Shown piece after piece: positions 17,457 through 25,642 of a stretch of DNA of 64,000 nt. Numbering within the stretch: position 1 is the first letter of the stretch; every line of letters starts with the position of its first letter. The position numbers and the translations under genes were made by a program. The stretch spans positions 25,565 through 89,564 of the forward strand of contig QCMQ01000004.1 of NCBI GenBank assembly GCA_003213615.1, read 5' to 3'. This DNA is from Pelagibacteraceae bacterium AG-422-D23. GTDB taxonomy: Bacteria > Pseudomonadota > Alphaproteobacteria > Pelagibacterales > Pelagibacteraceae. The notes under the pieces were generated by a model. It made no database searches and was not told the DNA's origin. It saw nothing but the letters and a program-made list of their open reading frames with translations.

Positions 17457-18112
17457 TGAAAAAACGAAAAAATATATTAAAGGTAAGTATTGATAGTCCT
17501 GCAGCTGCGGGTGCAGGCACACAGGCAAAACTTATTTCTAAACACTTTAATCTTTTGCATCTTGACAGTGGACGTATTTACAGATTCATAGCGTATATTA
17601 AAATGACAGACCCTTTTAAATTTAATTATAAATATATAAAAAATAAAATGAATAAATTAAAAATAAAAGATCTTCAAAACAAAAAGTTGTCATCTGATAA
17701 AGTAGCTACTATTGCTTCAATTATTGCAAAAGATAAAAAGATAAGAAAATTAGCTCACGCTTTTCAATTAGAGTGTGCATATAATCCTCCAAAAAAGTAT
17801 GATGGTTCATGTTTGGATGGACGAGATATAGGTTCCGTAATCGTAAAAGATGCTGACGTTAAACTGTTCATAACAGCTAAAGTTGAAATTCGTGCTATGA
17901 GACGTTTTAAAGAGTTAAGAGCAAAAAACAAAAAAATATCCTATAAAGAGGTTCTAAAAAGTATCAGAAAACGTGATAAAAGTGATAAAAATAGGAAGAT
18001 TTCACCCTTAAAAAAAACAAAAGATATGTACTTGATAAATTCATCTTCTGAATCTATAAGCACCTGCTTTATGAAAATTAAAAAAATAATAGATAGGAAG
18101 ATAAGTATTTAA
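17456..18112 (+). CDS. cmk: Cytidylate kinase with altered P-loop
   Basis: Phosphorylates CMP/dCMP. The 218-residue protein aligns along the Cmk family: LDSGRIYRFIA (~36-46), SCLDGRDIGSVIV (~120-132), RRFKELRAKNKKISYKEVL and KRDKSDKNRKISPLK are all present. The nucleotide-binding P-loop is not canonical: where the family has DGPAxxGKGT, this protein reads DSPAAAGAGT (~13-22), so the Walker Lys is Ala and a Gly is Ser. The aroA-cmk-rpsA order is the classic one, so the identity is safe. How ATP is held without that Lys is unclear. Confidence 0.9.
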   Translation: MKKRKNILKVSIDSPAAAGAGTQAKLISKHFNLLHLDSGRIYRFIAYIKMTDPFKFNYKYIKNKMNKLKIKDLQNKKLSSDKVATIASIIAKDKKIRKLAHAFQLECAYNPPKKYDGSCLDGRDIGSVIVKDADVKLFITAKVEIRAMRRFKELRAKNKKISYKEVLKSIRKRDKSDKNRKISPLKKTKDMYLINSSSESISTCFMKIKKIIDRKISI

Positions 18113-19866
18113 TGGAAATTGAAGTTTATTCAAATTCAACAAATTCGTCACAAGAAGAGTTCAAAGAGTTATTAAAGTCAGAATTTTCAAAAAATAAAAA
18201 CATAGAAGAGGGTAAGGTAATTGAGTGTAAAGTAACTAAAATTACCAATAACTATTGTTATCTTTCATCAGATGGTTTGAAGCAGGAGCCAATATTAGAC
18301 GTCAATGAATTAAAAAATCTTGGGTTAATTGATAAAATTAAAGAAGGAAGTAAATTAAATGTACTACTAGAAAAATTAGAACACCCAAAAACTGGTGAAA
18401 TAGTTGTTTCTGCTGAAAAAGCAATTAAGCTTGAAGGCTGGAAAAAAATTGTTGAAATGTATAAAAATGAAGAGCCGGTAATTGGCAAAATTTTAAGAAA
18501 ATGTAAAGGTGGAGCAGAAGTTTCAATTATTGATCTTGGTCTTTTAGCTTTTCTTCCTGGAAGCATGATTGATGAGGTGCCTCTAAAAAACTTTGATCAT
18601 CTTATTGGAGAAACTCAAAAGTTTGCAATTGTAAAATTAGATATGCAAAGAGGAAATGTTGTTGTATCAAGAAAACATATAATCACATCATTTAAAGTTG
18701 CAGATAAAAAAAAAATAATTGAAGGATTTAAAGAAGGCGACATTGTAAAAGGAACATGTAAACAATTAACAACATTTGGTGCATTTTTTAGATTAGATAA
18801 TGGAATTGATGTTTTGTGTCATACTTCCGAACTATCCTATTCAAGAGTTGGTCATCCTGATGAGATTCTATCAGAAGGAGACAAAAAAGATTTGAAAATT
18901 ATTGGTGTAGATTTAGAGAAACTTCAGTTAAGTACAAGTTTAAAAAGATTAATGCCTGATCCATTTGATAATATTGATCAATATCAAGCTGGTAAAATTT
19001 ATAAAGTTAAAATATTAAAAATAACCGATTTTGGTTTTTTTGCTGAACTTGAAAAAGGCTTAGTTTGTTTATGTCACTCATCTGAATTTTCTCACACAAG
19101 AAAAAATATATCAGCAAAAAAGTTGGGATTTTTAGTGGGTCAAGAAATTAATGTAGTTTTAAAAGAAATTGATAAAGATCAAAGAAGGATATCTTTAAGT
19201 TACAAACTTACTCAAGAAAACCCTTATGAAGTTTTTAAAAAAAATTATAAAATTGGAGATGTTATAGAAACTAAGATTGTAGCAAAAAATGAGTACTCAT
19301 TATTTGTCAAAGTTGAAGCAATAAATGACCTTGAACTTTTCTGTCATGCTAATAATTTATCTTATCAGGGAAAACCAGAAGAAGAATTATCTAAATACAA
19401 AGTTGGGGATAGTCTTAAAGTAAAAATTCTTGAATGTAATATAGAAGATCAAAAAATTAGAGTTGGTTTAAGAGAAGCTCAGGGAAATGATCCAATTTTA
19501 TTTTTTGAAGACAAAAAATTAAATGATCGGATTTCATGTAAAGTAATATCGGCTGAAAGAAAGGAAGGCTTAAAAGTGAGACCGTTAGGTTGTGAGATGG
19601 ACTTTATTATAAAGAAATCAGCCATAAGTGCCAATCCTGCTGATGCCAGAGTTGAAAGATGGACAGGTGGGGAAACTGTTGATGTTTGTTTGGCTGAAAA
19701 AGATTTAAAAAAAAGAAAAATTGTTCTTTCAATTAAGTTATTAGAAACTCTCGAGAAAGCAGAGGCATTGGAAAAATATGGTACAACAGAAGGATCTGGA
19801 AGATCACTTCCTTTTAGCAATCTAGCAGACAGCTTGAAAAAAAAAGAAGATAACAATAAAGATTAA
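18112..19866 (+). CDS. rpsA: 30S ribosomal protein S1
   Basis: RNA-binding S1 protein that helps recruit mRNA to the 30S subunit. At 584 residues it carries about six S1/OB repeats, clearest at ~205-280 (GDIVKGTCKQLTTFGAFF...HTSELSY), ~290-365 (FGFFAELEKGL...HSSEFSH) and ~378-455. Three repeats carry an LCH or FCH tripeptide where Val/Leu-His (for example GLVHxSE) is usual. The start is ATG at 18112, inside the cmk stop (TAATG). The order cmk-rpsA-ihfB is standard for proteobacteria. Confidence 0.94.
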   Translation: MEIEVYSNSTNSSQEEFKELLKSEFSKNKNIEEGKVIECKVTKITNNYCYLSSDGLKQEPILDVNELKNLGLIDKIKEGSKLNVLLEKLEHPKTGEIVVSAEKAIKLEGWKKIVEMYKNEEPVIGKILRKCKGGAEVSIIDLGLLAFLPGSMIDEVPLKNFDHLIGETQKFAIVKLDMQRGNVVVSRKHIITSFKVADKKKIIEGFKEGDIVKGTCKQLTTFGAFFRLDNGIDVLCHTSELSYSRVGHPDEILSEGDKKDLKIIGVDLEKLQLSTSLKRLMPDPFDNIDQYQAGKIYKVKILKITDFGFFAELEKGLVCLCHSSEFSHTRKNISAKKLGFLVGQEINVVLKEIDKDQRRISLSYKLTQENPYEVFKKNYKIGDVIETKIVAKNEYSLFVKVEAINDLELFCHANNLSYQGKPEEELSKYKVGDSLKVKILECNIEDQKIRVGLREAQGNDPILFFEDKKLNDRISCKVISAERKEGLKVRPLGCEMDFIIKKSAISANPADARVERWTGGETVDVCLAEKDLKKRKIVLSIKLLETLEKAEALEKYGTTEGSGRSLPFSNLADSLKKKEDNNKD

Positions 19867-19879
19867 AAGTAGAATAAAT

Positions 19880-20170
19880 TTGGCTATTGTAAAATCAAAG
19901 CTCTTAAAACAACTTTCTTATAATTACCCAAATTTTTTAAAAAAAGATCTAGAGAAATTTACCAATATAATTTTAAGTGAAATTAAACGTACTCTTAAAA
20001 AAGGTGATAGAGTAGAGCTCAGAGGTTTTGGGGTTTTCTATACAAATATACAAAAAGCTAGAATATCAAGAAACCCAAAAACAGGGGAGAAAGTTAACAC
20101 ACCAGAAAAAAAAACTATTCACTTTAAAATGTCTAAAGACTTGTTTAAAAAACTGAATAATGAAGAATAA
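19880..20170 (+). CDS. ihfB: Integration host factor subunit beta
   Basis: DNA-bending HU/IHF-family protein of 96 residues. It has the family body KKGDRVELRGFGVF (~41-54) and the DNA-contacting arm ISRNPKTGEKVNTP (~61-74). It follows rpsA by 13 bp, the usual position of ihfB (himD). The start appears to be a TTG at 19880, since no ATG precedes the conserved N-terminal helix, and the upstream purine-rich AAAAGTAG is only a modest ribosome-binding site. The stop overlaps pyrF by 11 bp. Confidence 0.92.
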   Translation: MAIVKSKLLKQLSYNYPNFLKKDLEKFTNIILSEIKRTLKKGDRVELRGFGVFYTNIQKARISRNPKTGEKVNTPEKKTIHFKMSKDLFKKLNNEE

Positions 20171-20852
20171 AAGTATTTTTGTTGCCTGTGACACTTCCAA
20201 TTTAAATGAAATAAAAAAAATAATTAATCAAACTAATTCAAATAAATTAAAAATAATCCCCAAATTTGGTCTTCAATTCTTTTACTCTAAGAATGGAAGA
20301 AAATTTTTAGAAAAATTTAAACAAGATTTTTGGTTAGATTTAAAGATAAATGATATACCCCAAACAGCATTATCTGCTATTGATAGCTTAAAAGATTTAA
20401 AAAAATGTAAATATATAACCGTACATGCAAATGGTGGTTTGGAGATGCTTAAATCAATAAAAAAAAAGACAAAGAAAATAAATAAAAATTTAAAAGTTTT
20501 GGGAGTTACAATCTTAACAAGTCTTAATACTAAATCTCTTAAAGAGATAGGTCATACAAAAAACGTAAAACAATTGGTTTTAAAACAAGCTGCATTAATT
20601 AAAAAATCAAGATGCGATGGTATAGTTTGCTCTGCTCAAGAAGCTTTGATGGTTCGTAAAAGATACAAAAATTTATTAATTATAACTCCAGGAATAAGAT
20701 TGCCTGGTGATAGTTCAAATGATCAAATGAGAATTATGACACCTAAACAGGCTTTTAAAAATAAGGTTTCTGGTATTGTTATAGGAAGATCTCTTACAAA
20801 AGGTAATATAAAAAATAACACCATAAAACTCATTGATCATTTAAACAAATGA
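20160..20852 (+). CDS. pyrF: Orotidine 5'-phosphate decarboxylase
   Basis: Final step of UMP synthesis. TIM-barrel enzyme of 230 residues. The catalytic Asp-x-Lys-x-x-Asp array is intact in LDLKINDIPQT (~60-70), with Asn where His is commoner, along with ITVHANGG, VTILTSL, CDGIVCSAQEA, PGIRLPGDSSNDQMRIMTP and VIGRSLT. In the phosphate-binding region consensus DQKR(V/I)MTP reads DQMRIMTP and GRPIT reads GRSLT. It overlaps ihfB (11 bp) and trpF (4 bp), so it sits in a translationally coupled series. Confidence 0.92.
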   Translation: MKNKSIFVACDTSNLNEIKKIINQTNSNKLKIIPKFGLQFFYSKNGRKFLEKFKQDFWLDLKINDIPQTALSAIDSLKDLKKCKYITVHANGGLEMLKSIKKKTKKINKNLKVLGVTILTSLNTKSLKEIGHTKNVKQLVLKQAALIKKSRCDGIVCSAQEALMVRKRYKNLLIITPGIRLPGDSSNDQMRIMTPKQAFKNKVSGIVIGRSLTKGNIKNNTIKLIDHLNK

Positions 20853-21478
20853 TCAAAGGTTGCAAGATTTGTGGTGTAAAAGATTCTGATACTTTAAATT
20901 ATATAATTAATCATACTCATCCCCCAAAATTTATTGGCTTTATCTGTAATTACCCAAAAAGCTCAAGATATGTTGAGCTTAACTCTCTAAACAAATTGTT
21001 AAACTTAAAAAAAAACAAAAGTGAATTTGTTGCTGTTTTAGTAAAACCTAACAATAAAATTTTAGAAGAAATAAAAAGTTTACCTTTTGATTATTATCAA
21101 TTGTATGACTGTACTCCAGATGAAATCAAAATTATAAAACAAAAATATCAAAAAAAAATTATTACTGCTCTAACAATAAAAGATGAAACTGATGTTCTTA
21201 GGTATAAATCATTTGTTGACGTAACAGATGTATATTTATTTGATAGCAAAGGTTATGAGAAAAGTCATAGCTTTGATCATAACTTGATTAAAAATATCAA
21301 ACTAAACAAGGAATTAATGCTAGCTGGTAATATAAAATTCGATGATAACTTAAAAAATTATAAGAAAATTGCTAATTACTTAGATTTATCTGGAGGCTTG
21401 GAAACTTCTGGATTAAAAGATAAATCCAAAATAAATATTTTTTTAAACAATTTAAATAAATTAATAAATGAAACTTAA
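20849..21478 (+). CDS. trpF: Phosphoribosylanthranilate isomerase, divergent
   Basis: TrpF performs the Amadori rearrangement of phosphoribosylanthranilate. The 209-residue barrel keeps the general-base Cys in CKICGVKD (~5-12) and a candidate general-acid Asp in YLFDSKGY (~130-137). Signature loops differ from consensus: QLHG reads QLYD, GGTG(K) reads KGYEK, LAGGL reads LAGNI, and DVSSGVE reads DLSGGLE. It starts GATCATGATC-style, 4 bp inside pyrF, and overlaps trpB by 11 bp. Its place directly before trpB-trpA is the main reason to keep the TrpF name. Confidence 0.82.
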   Translation: MIKGCKICGVKDSDTLNYIINHTHPPKFIGFICNYPKSSRYVELNSLNKLLNLKKNKSEFVAVLVKPNNKILEEIKSLPFDYYQLYDCTPDEIKIIKQKYQKKIITALTIKDETDVLRYKSFVDVTDVYLFDSKGYEKSHSFDHNLIKNIKLNKELMLAGNIKFDDNLKNYKKIANYLDLSGGLETSGLKDKSKINIFLNNLNKLINET

Positions 21479-22697
21479 AAAAAAAATTCCTCTAATTGAC
21501 CAGCATGATCGTTACGGTTTTTGGGGTGGTAAATTTGGAGGAAGTTTTATTCCTGAAACTTTAAAAAAACCTGTAGAAGATCTAACACAGGAGTTTTCAA
21601 AATTAAGAAATAATAAGAAATTTTTAAAAAAGAGAGATTATTATTTTAAGAATTATATAGGGTCGCCCACATCATTTTTAAAATTAGAAAATTTGTCTAA
21701 TCACTTAGGTGGTGCTCAAATATGGGCCAAAGTTGTATCGGAAGCTAATGGTGGAGCACACAAAATATATAATGCAACTGTTCATGCTTTAATTTGTAAG
21801 GCAATGGGTAAGAAATATATCGTTGGAGATACAGGTGCAGGTTATGCTGGTAAAATGTTAAGTATGGCTGCTAAGAAATTTGGTCTGAAATGTAAAATTT
21901 TCATGGGTGCAAAAGACATCAAAAGACAAAAACCAAACTGTGATGCTATGAGAAAAAATGGTGCTGAAATAATTCCTGTATATTCAGGCAGTCAAACATT
22001 AGTCGATGCAGTCAGTGAGTGTATGAGATATTGGGTATCAAATTGTGACACTACACATATGTGTGTTGGAAGTACAGTTGGTCCAAATATATTTGTAAAA
22101 ATTTGTGGATGGAGTACAGCACAAATTTCAAGAGAATTAAAAATACAAATTAAACAAGAATTCAAAAAAATTCCAAAAAAAATTAAATTAATCAATTGTG
22201 TGGGTGGTGGGAGTTCAGCATATGGTTTTTGGAGTGAATTTATAGATTTTAATAAATCGCAAATAGAGTTAGTTGGTGTAGAGGCTGGAGGTCCAAAAAA
22301 ATCTAAACTCCATGCCGCTCCTTTAAGTAGAAATGCTAAAATTGGAATTTTACATGGTGCAGCTTCTTATGTTTGTCAAAACAATGAAGGTCAAATTAAT
22401 GATACAGAATCAATTAGTGCTGGATTGGATTACCCAGGCGTAAGTCCAATACATTGTTTTTTAAAAGATACAAAACGAGCAAGATACACTTATGCAACTG
22501 ATGAAGAAGCACTTAAAGCACATGTAATGGTAACTAAATTTGAAAAACTTAACCCAAGTTTAGAACCTAGTCACGCATTTGCAGAAGCAATAAAAATTGC
22601 TCCAAAATTAAGTAAAGATAACATAATAATTGTTAACTCTTGTGGCGATGCAAAAAAAGATAGAGATATCTTAAGAGAGAGACTGGGTAAAAATTAA
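21468..22697 (+). CDS. trpB: Tryptophan synthase beta chain, strongly divergent active site
   Basis: TrpB condenses indole with serine using PLP. The 409-residue protein matches the family from GFWGGKFGGSFIPETL (~17-32) to the end. The PLP lysine is present (GGAHKIYN, Lys ~99). Many otherwise near-invariant positions differ: LKREDLNHTG reads AKVVSEANGG, ETGAGQHG reads DTGAGYAG (~121-128, so the catalytic Glu is Asp), GGGSN reads GGGSS, GLDYPGVGPEH reads GLDYPGVSPIH, and NLSGRGDKD reads NSCGDAKKD. Overall length and order are normal and the gene is not broken. Position between trpF and trpA (1 bp overlap with trpA) supports tryptophan synthesis, but altered chemistry or specificity is possible. 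Confidence 0.85.
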   Translation: MKLKKKIPLIDQHDRYGFWGGKFGGSFIPETLKKPVEDLTQEFSKLRNNKKFLKKRDYYFKNYIGSPTSFLKLENLSNHLGGAQIWAKVVSEANGGAHKIYNATVHALICKAMGKKYIVGDTGAGYAGKMLSMAAKKFGLKCKIFMGAKDIKRQKPNCDAMRKNGAEIIPVYSGSQTLVDAVSECMRYWVSNCDTTHMCVGSTVGPNIFVKICGWSTAQISRELKIQIKQEFKKIPKKIKLINCVGGGSSAYGFWSEFIDFNKSQIELVGVEAGGPKKSKLHAAPLSRNAKIGILHGAASYVCQNNEGQINDTESISAGLDYPGVSPIHCFLKDTKRARYTYATDEEALKAHVMVTKFEKLNPSLEPSHAFAEAIKIAPKLSKDNIIIVNSCGDAKKDRDILRERLGKN

Positions 22698-23497
22698 TGA
22701 GTTCATTAATTAACGAGGCTTTCTCAAATGCTAAGAATGAAAACAGGCCTGCATTACTTACTTATACAGTTGCTGGAGATAATACTAAAAATAAATCCTT
22801 AGAAATATTAAAATCAATTTCTAATTACGCAGATATTTGTGAATTAGGTTTTCCACATAACACTCCAATAGCTGATGGAGGACAAATACAAACAAGTGCT
22901 TACCGGGCAATTAAAAATGGTATTAAAATTAATGATGTATTTTCAATTGTAAAAAATTTTAAAAAAATAAAAAAAAACAAACCAATTATACTGATGGGCT
23001 ATTACAACATGATCTATCAATATAATGAAAATAAATTTTTAGAAAAATGTAAAAAATCAAAAGTTGATGGTTTAATTGTTGTTGATTTACCCTATCCCGA
23101 AAATAAAAATTTTGCCTATAAATGTAAAAAAAAAGGAATTAGTTTTATTCAATTAGTTTCACCAACTACTTCCCAGATAAGATTAAAAAAAATTATAAAA
23201 GATTCTCACGACATGATTTATTATATAAGTATGTTATCAACAACAGGTGGAAAGCTTAAAGTATCCCCAAAGAAAATATTAGAAAAATACAACAAGATAA
23301 AAAAACTAAACAAATCAAAAAATGTTGTTATTGGCTTTGGAATTACAGAAAAAACCATCCAATCTCTTAAAAAAGCTGATGGTTTAGTGGTTGGAAGCGC
23401 AATTTGTAAGGAAATCTCTAAATCAATTGAAAAGAGACAAAATGCTGTCACAAATGTTACTAATATCGTTAAGAGATTAAAAAATAAAATTCAATGA
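22697..23497 (+). CDS. trpA: Tryptophan synthase alpha chain, divergent
   Basis: TrpA cleaves indole-3-glycerol phosphate to indole for TrpB. The 266-residue barrel keeps both catalytic acids in CELGFPHNTPIADGG (Glu49, Asp60). The loop around them departs from consensus: PFSDPxADGPxIQ reads PHNTPIADGGQIQ. The phosphate-binding SRTGVTG segment reads SMLSTTGGK. LMGYYNMIYQY and VVGSAICK are typical. Because TrpA and TrpB form a channelled complex, parallel drift in both suggests co-evolution. It overlaps trpB by 1 bp and accD by 4 bp. Confidence 0.87.
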   Translation: MSSLINEAFSNAKNENRPALLTYTVAGDNTKNKSLEILKSISNYADICELGFPHNTPIADGGQIQTSAYRAIKNGIKINDVFSIVKNFKKIKKNKPIILMGYYNMIYQYNENKFLEKCKKSKVDGLIVVDLPYPENKNFAYKCKKKGISFIQLVSPTTSQIRLKKIIKDSHDMIYYISMLSTTGGKLKVSPKKILEKYNKIKKLNKSKNVVIGFGITEKTIQSLKKADGLVVGSAICKEISKSIEKRQNAVTNVTNIVKRLKNKIQ

Positions 23498-24423
23498 ACT
23501 GGATAACTAAAATTATAAAAGCAGGTGAAAAAATTAAAACTGCTATACGTGAAAGAGCTACAAAAGAGGATATTGCAAAAAGTGATTGGACATCATGTTG
23601 TAAGGGTCCAATTTTAAAAAAAGATTTAGAGGAAAACTTGTGGGTATGTCCAGATTGTAAGCGTCATCATAGAATAAAACCACATCAAAGATTTGATATA
23701 TTGTTTGGAAAAAACAATTATGAAATTTTCAAAACTCCAATACCAAAAGACGATCCACTAAATTGGACAGACTCCAAACCTTACAAAGAAAGATTAAAAG
23801 GTGCACGAAAAAAAACAGGATTAGAATGTGGAATGATGGTTGCCTCTGGAGCTATAAATAATATTAAAATTACAGCTGTAGCTTCTGATTTTGATTTTTT
23901 AGGAGCTTCAATGGCAGCTGCAGAAGGTGAGGCTTTTTTATATGGAATACAACATGCCATAGAAAATCAAACACCTTTTTTATGTATTAGTGCAGGTGGA
24001 GGAATGAGAATGATGGAAAGTTTAATTTCATTATCTCAAATGACAAGAACAACTCTTGCAATTAATGAATTGAAGAAAAATGGACTTCCATATTTAGTTT
24101 GTATCACTGATCCAACAGCAGGGGGTATTACTGCATCATACGCTATGTTAGGTGATATTCATATTGCAGAACCAGGAGCTTTAATTGCATTTGCAGGTTC
24201 ACGAGTAATTCAAGGAACTGTTAAAGAAGAACTTCCTGAAGGTTTTCAAAAAAGTGAATATGTTGAAAAAACTGGTTTTGTCGATTTAATCGTTGAGCGT
24301 AAAGATCTTACATCTAAAATTGGAACTTTATTATCAATATTGTTAAAGAAGAATTCTGATATAAGTGCTAAACAAAATGAAACTTCAGAAGATTCTCAGC
24401 AACTTTCAAAAGTTGCATCCTAA
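23494..24423 (+). CDS. accD: Acetyl-CoA carboxylase carboxyltransferase subunit beta, modified zinc finger
   Basis: Partner of AccA in malonyl-CoA synthesis. The 309-residue protein contains an N-terminal zinc ribbon (~32-57) and a crotonase-fold carboxyltransferase domain (ASDFDFLGASMAAAEGE, ITDPTAGGITASYAMLGDI, AEPGALIAFAG). The ribbon's first knuckle reads WTSCCKG, so the usual C-x2-C has become CC, with C-x15-CPDC following at normal spacing. The oxyanion region SGGARMQEG reads SAGGGMRMMES, and FAGPRVIEQT reads FAGSRVIQGT. The trpFBA-accD-folC order is standard in alphaproteobacteria, so the identity is firm. Confidence 0.93.
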   Translation: MNWITKIIKAGEKIKTAIRERATKEDIAKSDWTSCCKGPILKKDLEENLWVCPDCKRHHRIKPHQRFDILFGKNNYEIFKTPIPKDDPLNWTDSKPYKERLKGARKKTGLECGMMVASGAINNIKITAVASDFDFLGASMAAAEGEAFLYGIQHAIENQTPFLCISAGGGMRMMESLISLSQMTRTTLAINELKKNGLPYLVCITDPTAGGITASYAMLGDIHIAEPGALIAFAGSRVIQGTVKEELPEGFQKSEYVEKTGFVDLIVERKDLTSKIGTLLSILLKKNSDISAKQNETSEDSQQLSKVAS

Positions 24424-25642
24424 AGAAATAGACCTATCACTTGATAGAATTAAAAATCTTTGTGAAAAACTAGGAAATCCACAAAACAAAATTAATGCAA
24501 TATCAATTGTAGGAACTAATGGTAAAAATTCTACAATTCAAGCTGCTTATTCAATTCTTAAAGAAGCAAGTTTCAAATGTAATGTTTACACAAGCCCGCA
24601 TATTCAAAAAATTAATGAAAGGTTTATTTTCAGCAACCAGGAATTAAATGATGATGAGTTAGCTGATTTATTGGAAGAAGTTGAAAAAATTAATAATAAT
24701 CAATCAATCACAGTGTTTGAGATGTTATCAGCTTGCTTTTTTTATAAAGCAGCACAATATCCAGGTAACATTAACTTAATAGAAAGCGGCTTGTTTCATC
24801 GTTTTGATGCTGTCAATGTTCTAGAAACTAATCTGGCAAGTATTGTTACATCGATAAGCAAAGATCATCTAGATTGGCTTCCAAAAGATAAACAGACAAT
24901 CGAACAAATTGTATTTGAAAAAACATCTACACTTTTAAAGTCAAACATTATTGTAGCCAAACAAAGCACTAAAAAGACGATGGATTGTATTAAAAAAAAT
25001 ATCTCTCAAAATAAATCAAATAAAATATTTTTTAATGATGATTTTAGTTACTCAGTTAATGAAAATGATTTCTTCTACTATGAAGATAAATTTGGTGGAT
25101 TAAAACTTCCTATGCCTAATGTGCTTGGTCAATATCAATTAGAAAATATATCTACTGCAATTGCAACTCTTAGAACTTTAGATCTTGAGATTAGGGATGA
25201 ACACATAAAAAAAGGTATTAAAAATATATCTAGCTTAGCTAGACTTCAGGAAATTAAATCTGGTAAATTAAAAGAATTAGTTAAAAATAATAGATTTATA
25301 GTAGATGGAAGCCACAACGAAGGTGGTGCTAAAGCATTAAATGAATATCTTCAAAGCTTGGATTGTAACAAACATATTATAATTGGAATGATGGCAAATA
25401 AAGAACATGAAAAATATATCAGTTACTTCAAAGATATTTCTTCCATAACCACTATAGATTTAAAAACTCAGCCTAACTCTATTAGTGGAAAAGATTTGAG
25501 AGAAAAATTTAAAAGTATAACCAATGTTCAATATCAACCTGATATTAAGCAAGCGATTAAATCAATTGATCTAAAAGAAGGTGATCTTTTATTAATTACA
25601 GGATCTTTGTATGGGGCTGCTGAAGTATTAAGTTTAAATTAA
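24377..25642 (+). CDS. folC: Folylpolyglutamate synthase / dihydrofolate synthase
   Basis: Mur-ligase-family enzyme that adds glutamate to dihydropteroate/folates. The 421-residue protein has the ATP loop IVGTNGKNSTIQ (family GTNGKGS; a Gly is Asn), VYTSPHIQKINERF, SKDHLDWLP and VDGSHNEGGAKAL. FHRFDAVN stands where GGRLDATN is usual, and EKTSTL where EKAGI is usual. A GTG at 24365 would lengthen it; the ATG at 24377 gives the normal MKLQKILSNF start. It overlaps accD by 47 bp and convergent trxA by 4 bp. Confidence 0.9.
   Translation: MKLQKILSNFQKLHPKEIDLSLDRIKNLCEKLGNPQNKINAISIVGTNGKNSTIQAAYSILKEASFKCNVYTSPHIQKINERFIFSNQELNDDELADLLEEVEKINNNQSITVFEMLSACFFYKAAQYPGNINLIESGLFHRFDAVNVLETNLASIVTSISKDHLDWLPKDKQTIEQIVFEKTSTLLKSNIIVAKQSTKKTMDCIKKNISQNKSNKIFFNDDFSYSVNENDFFYYEDKFGGLKLPMPNVLGQYQLENISTAIATLRTLDLEIRDEHIKKGIKNISSLARLQEIKSGKLKELVKNNRFIVDGSHNEGGAKALNEYLQSLDCNKHIIIGMMANKEHEKYISYFKDISSITTIDLKTQPNSISGKDLREKFKSITNVQYQPDIKQAIKSIDLKEGDLLLITGSLYGAAEVLSLN

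Noticed and set aside
20849-25642. Pseudogene status for the divergent trp, accD and folC genes
   Set aside because: All frames are full length, overlap their neighbours in the normal way and keep core catalytic residues, so decay is unlikely.
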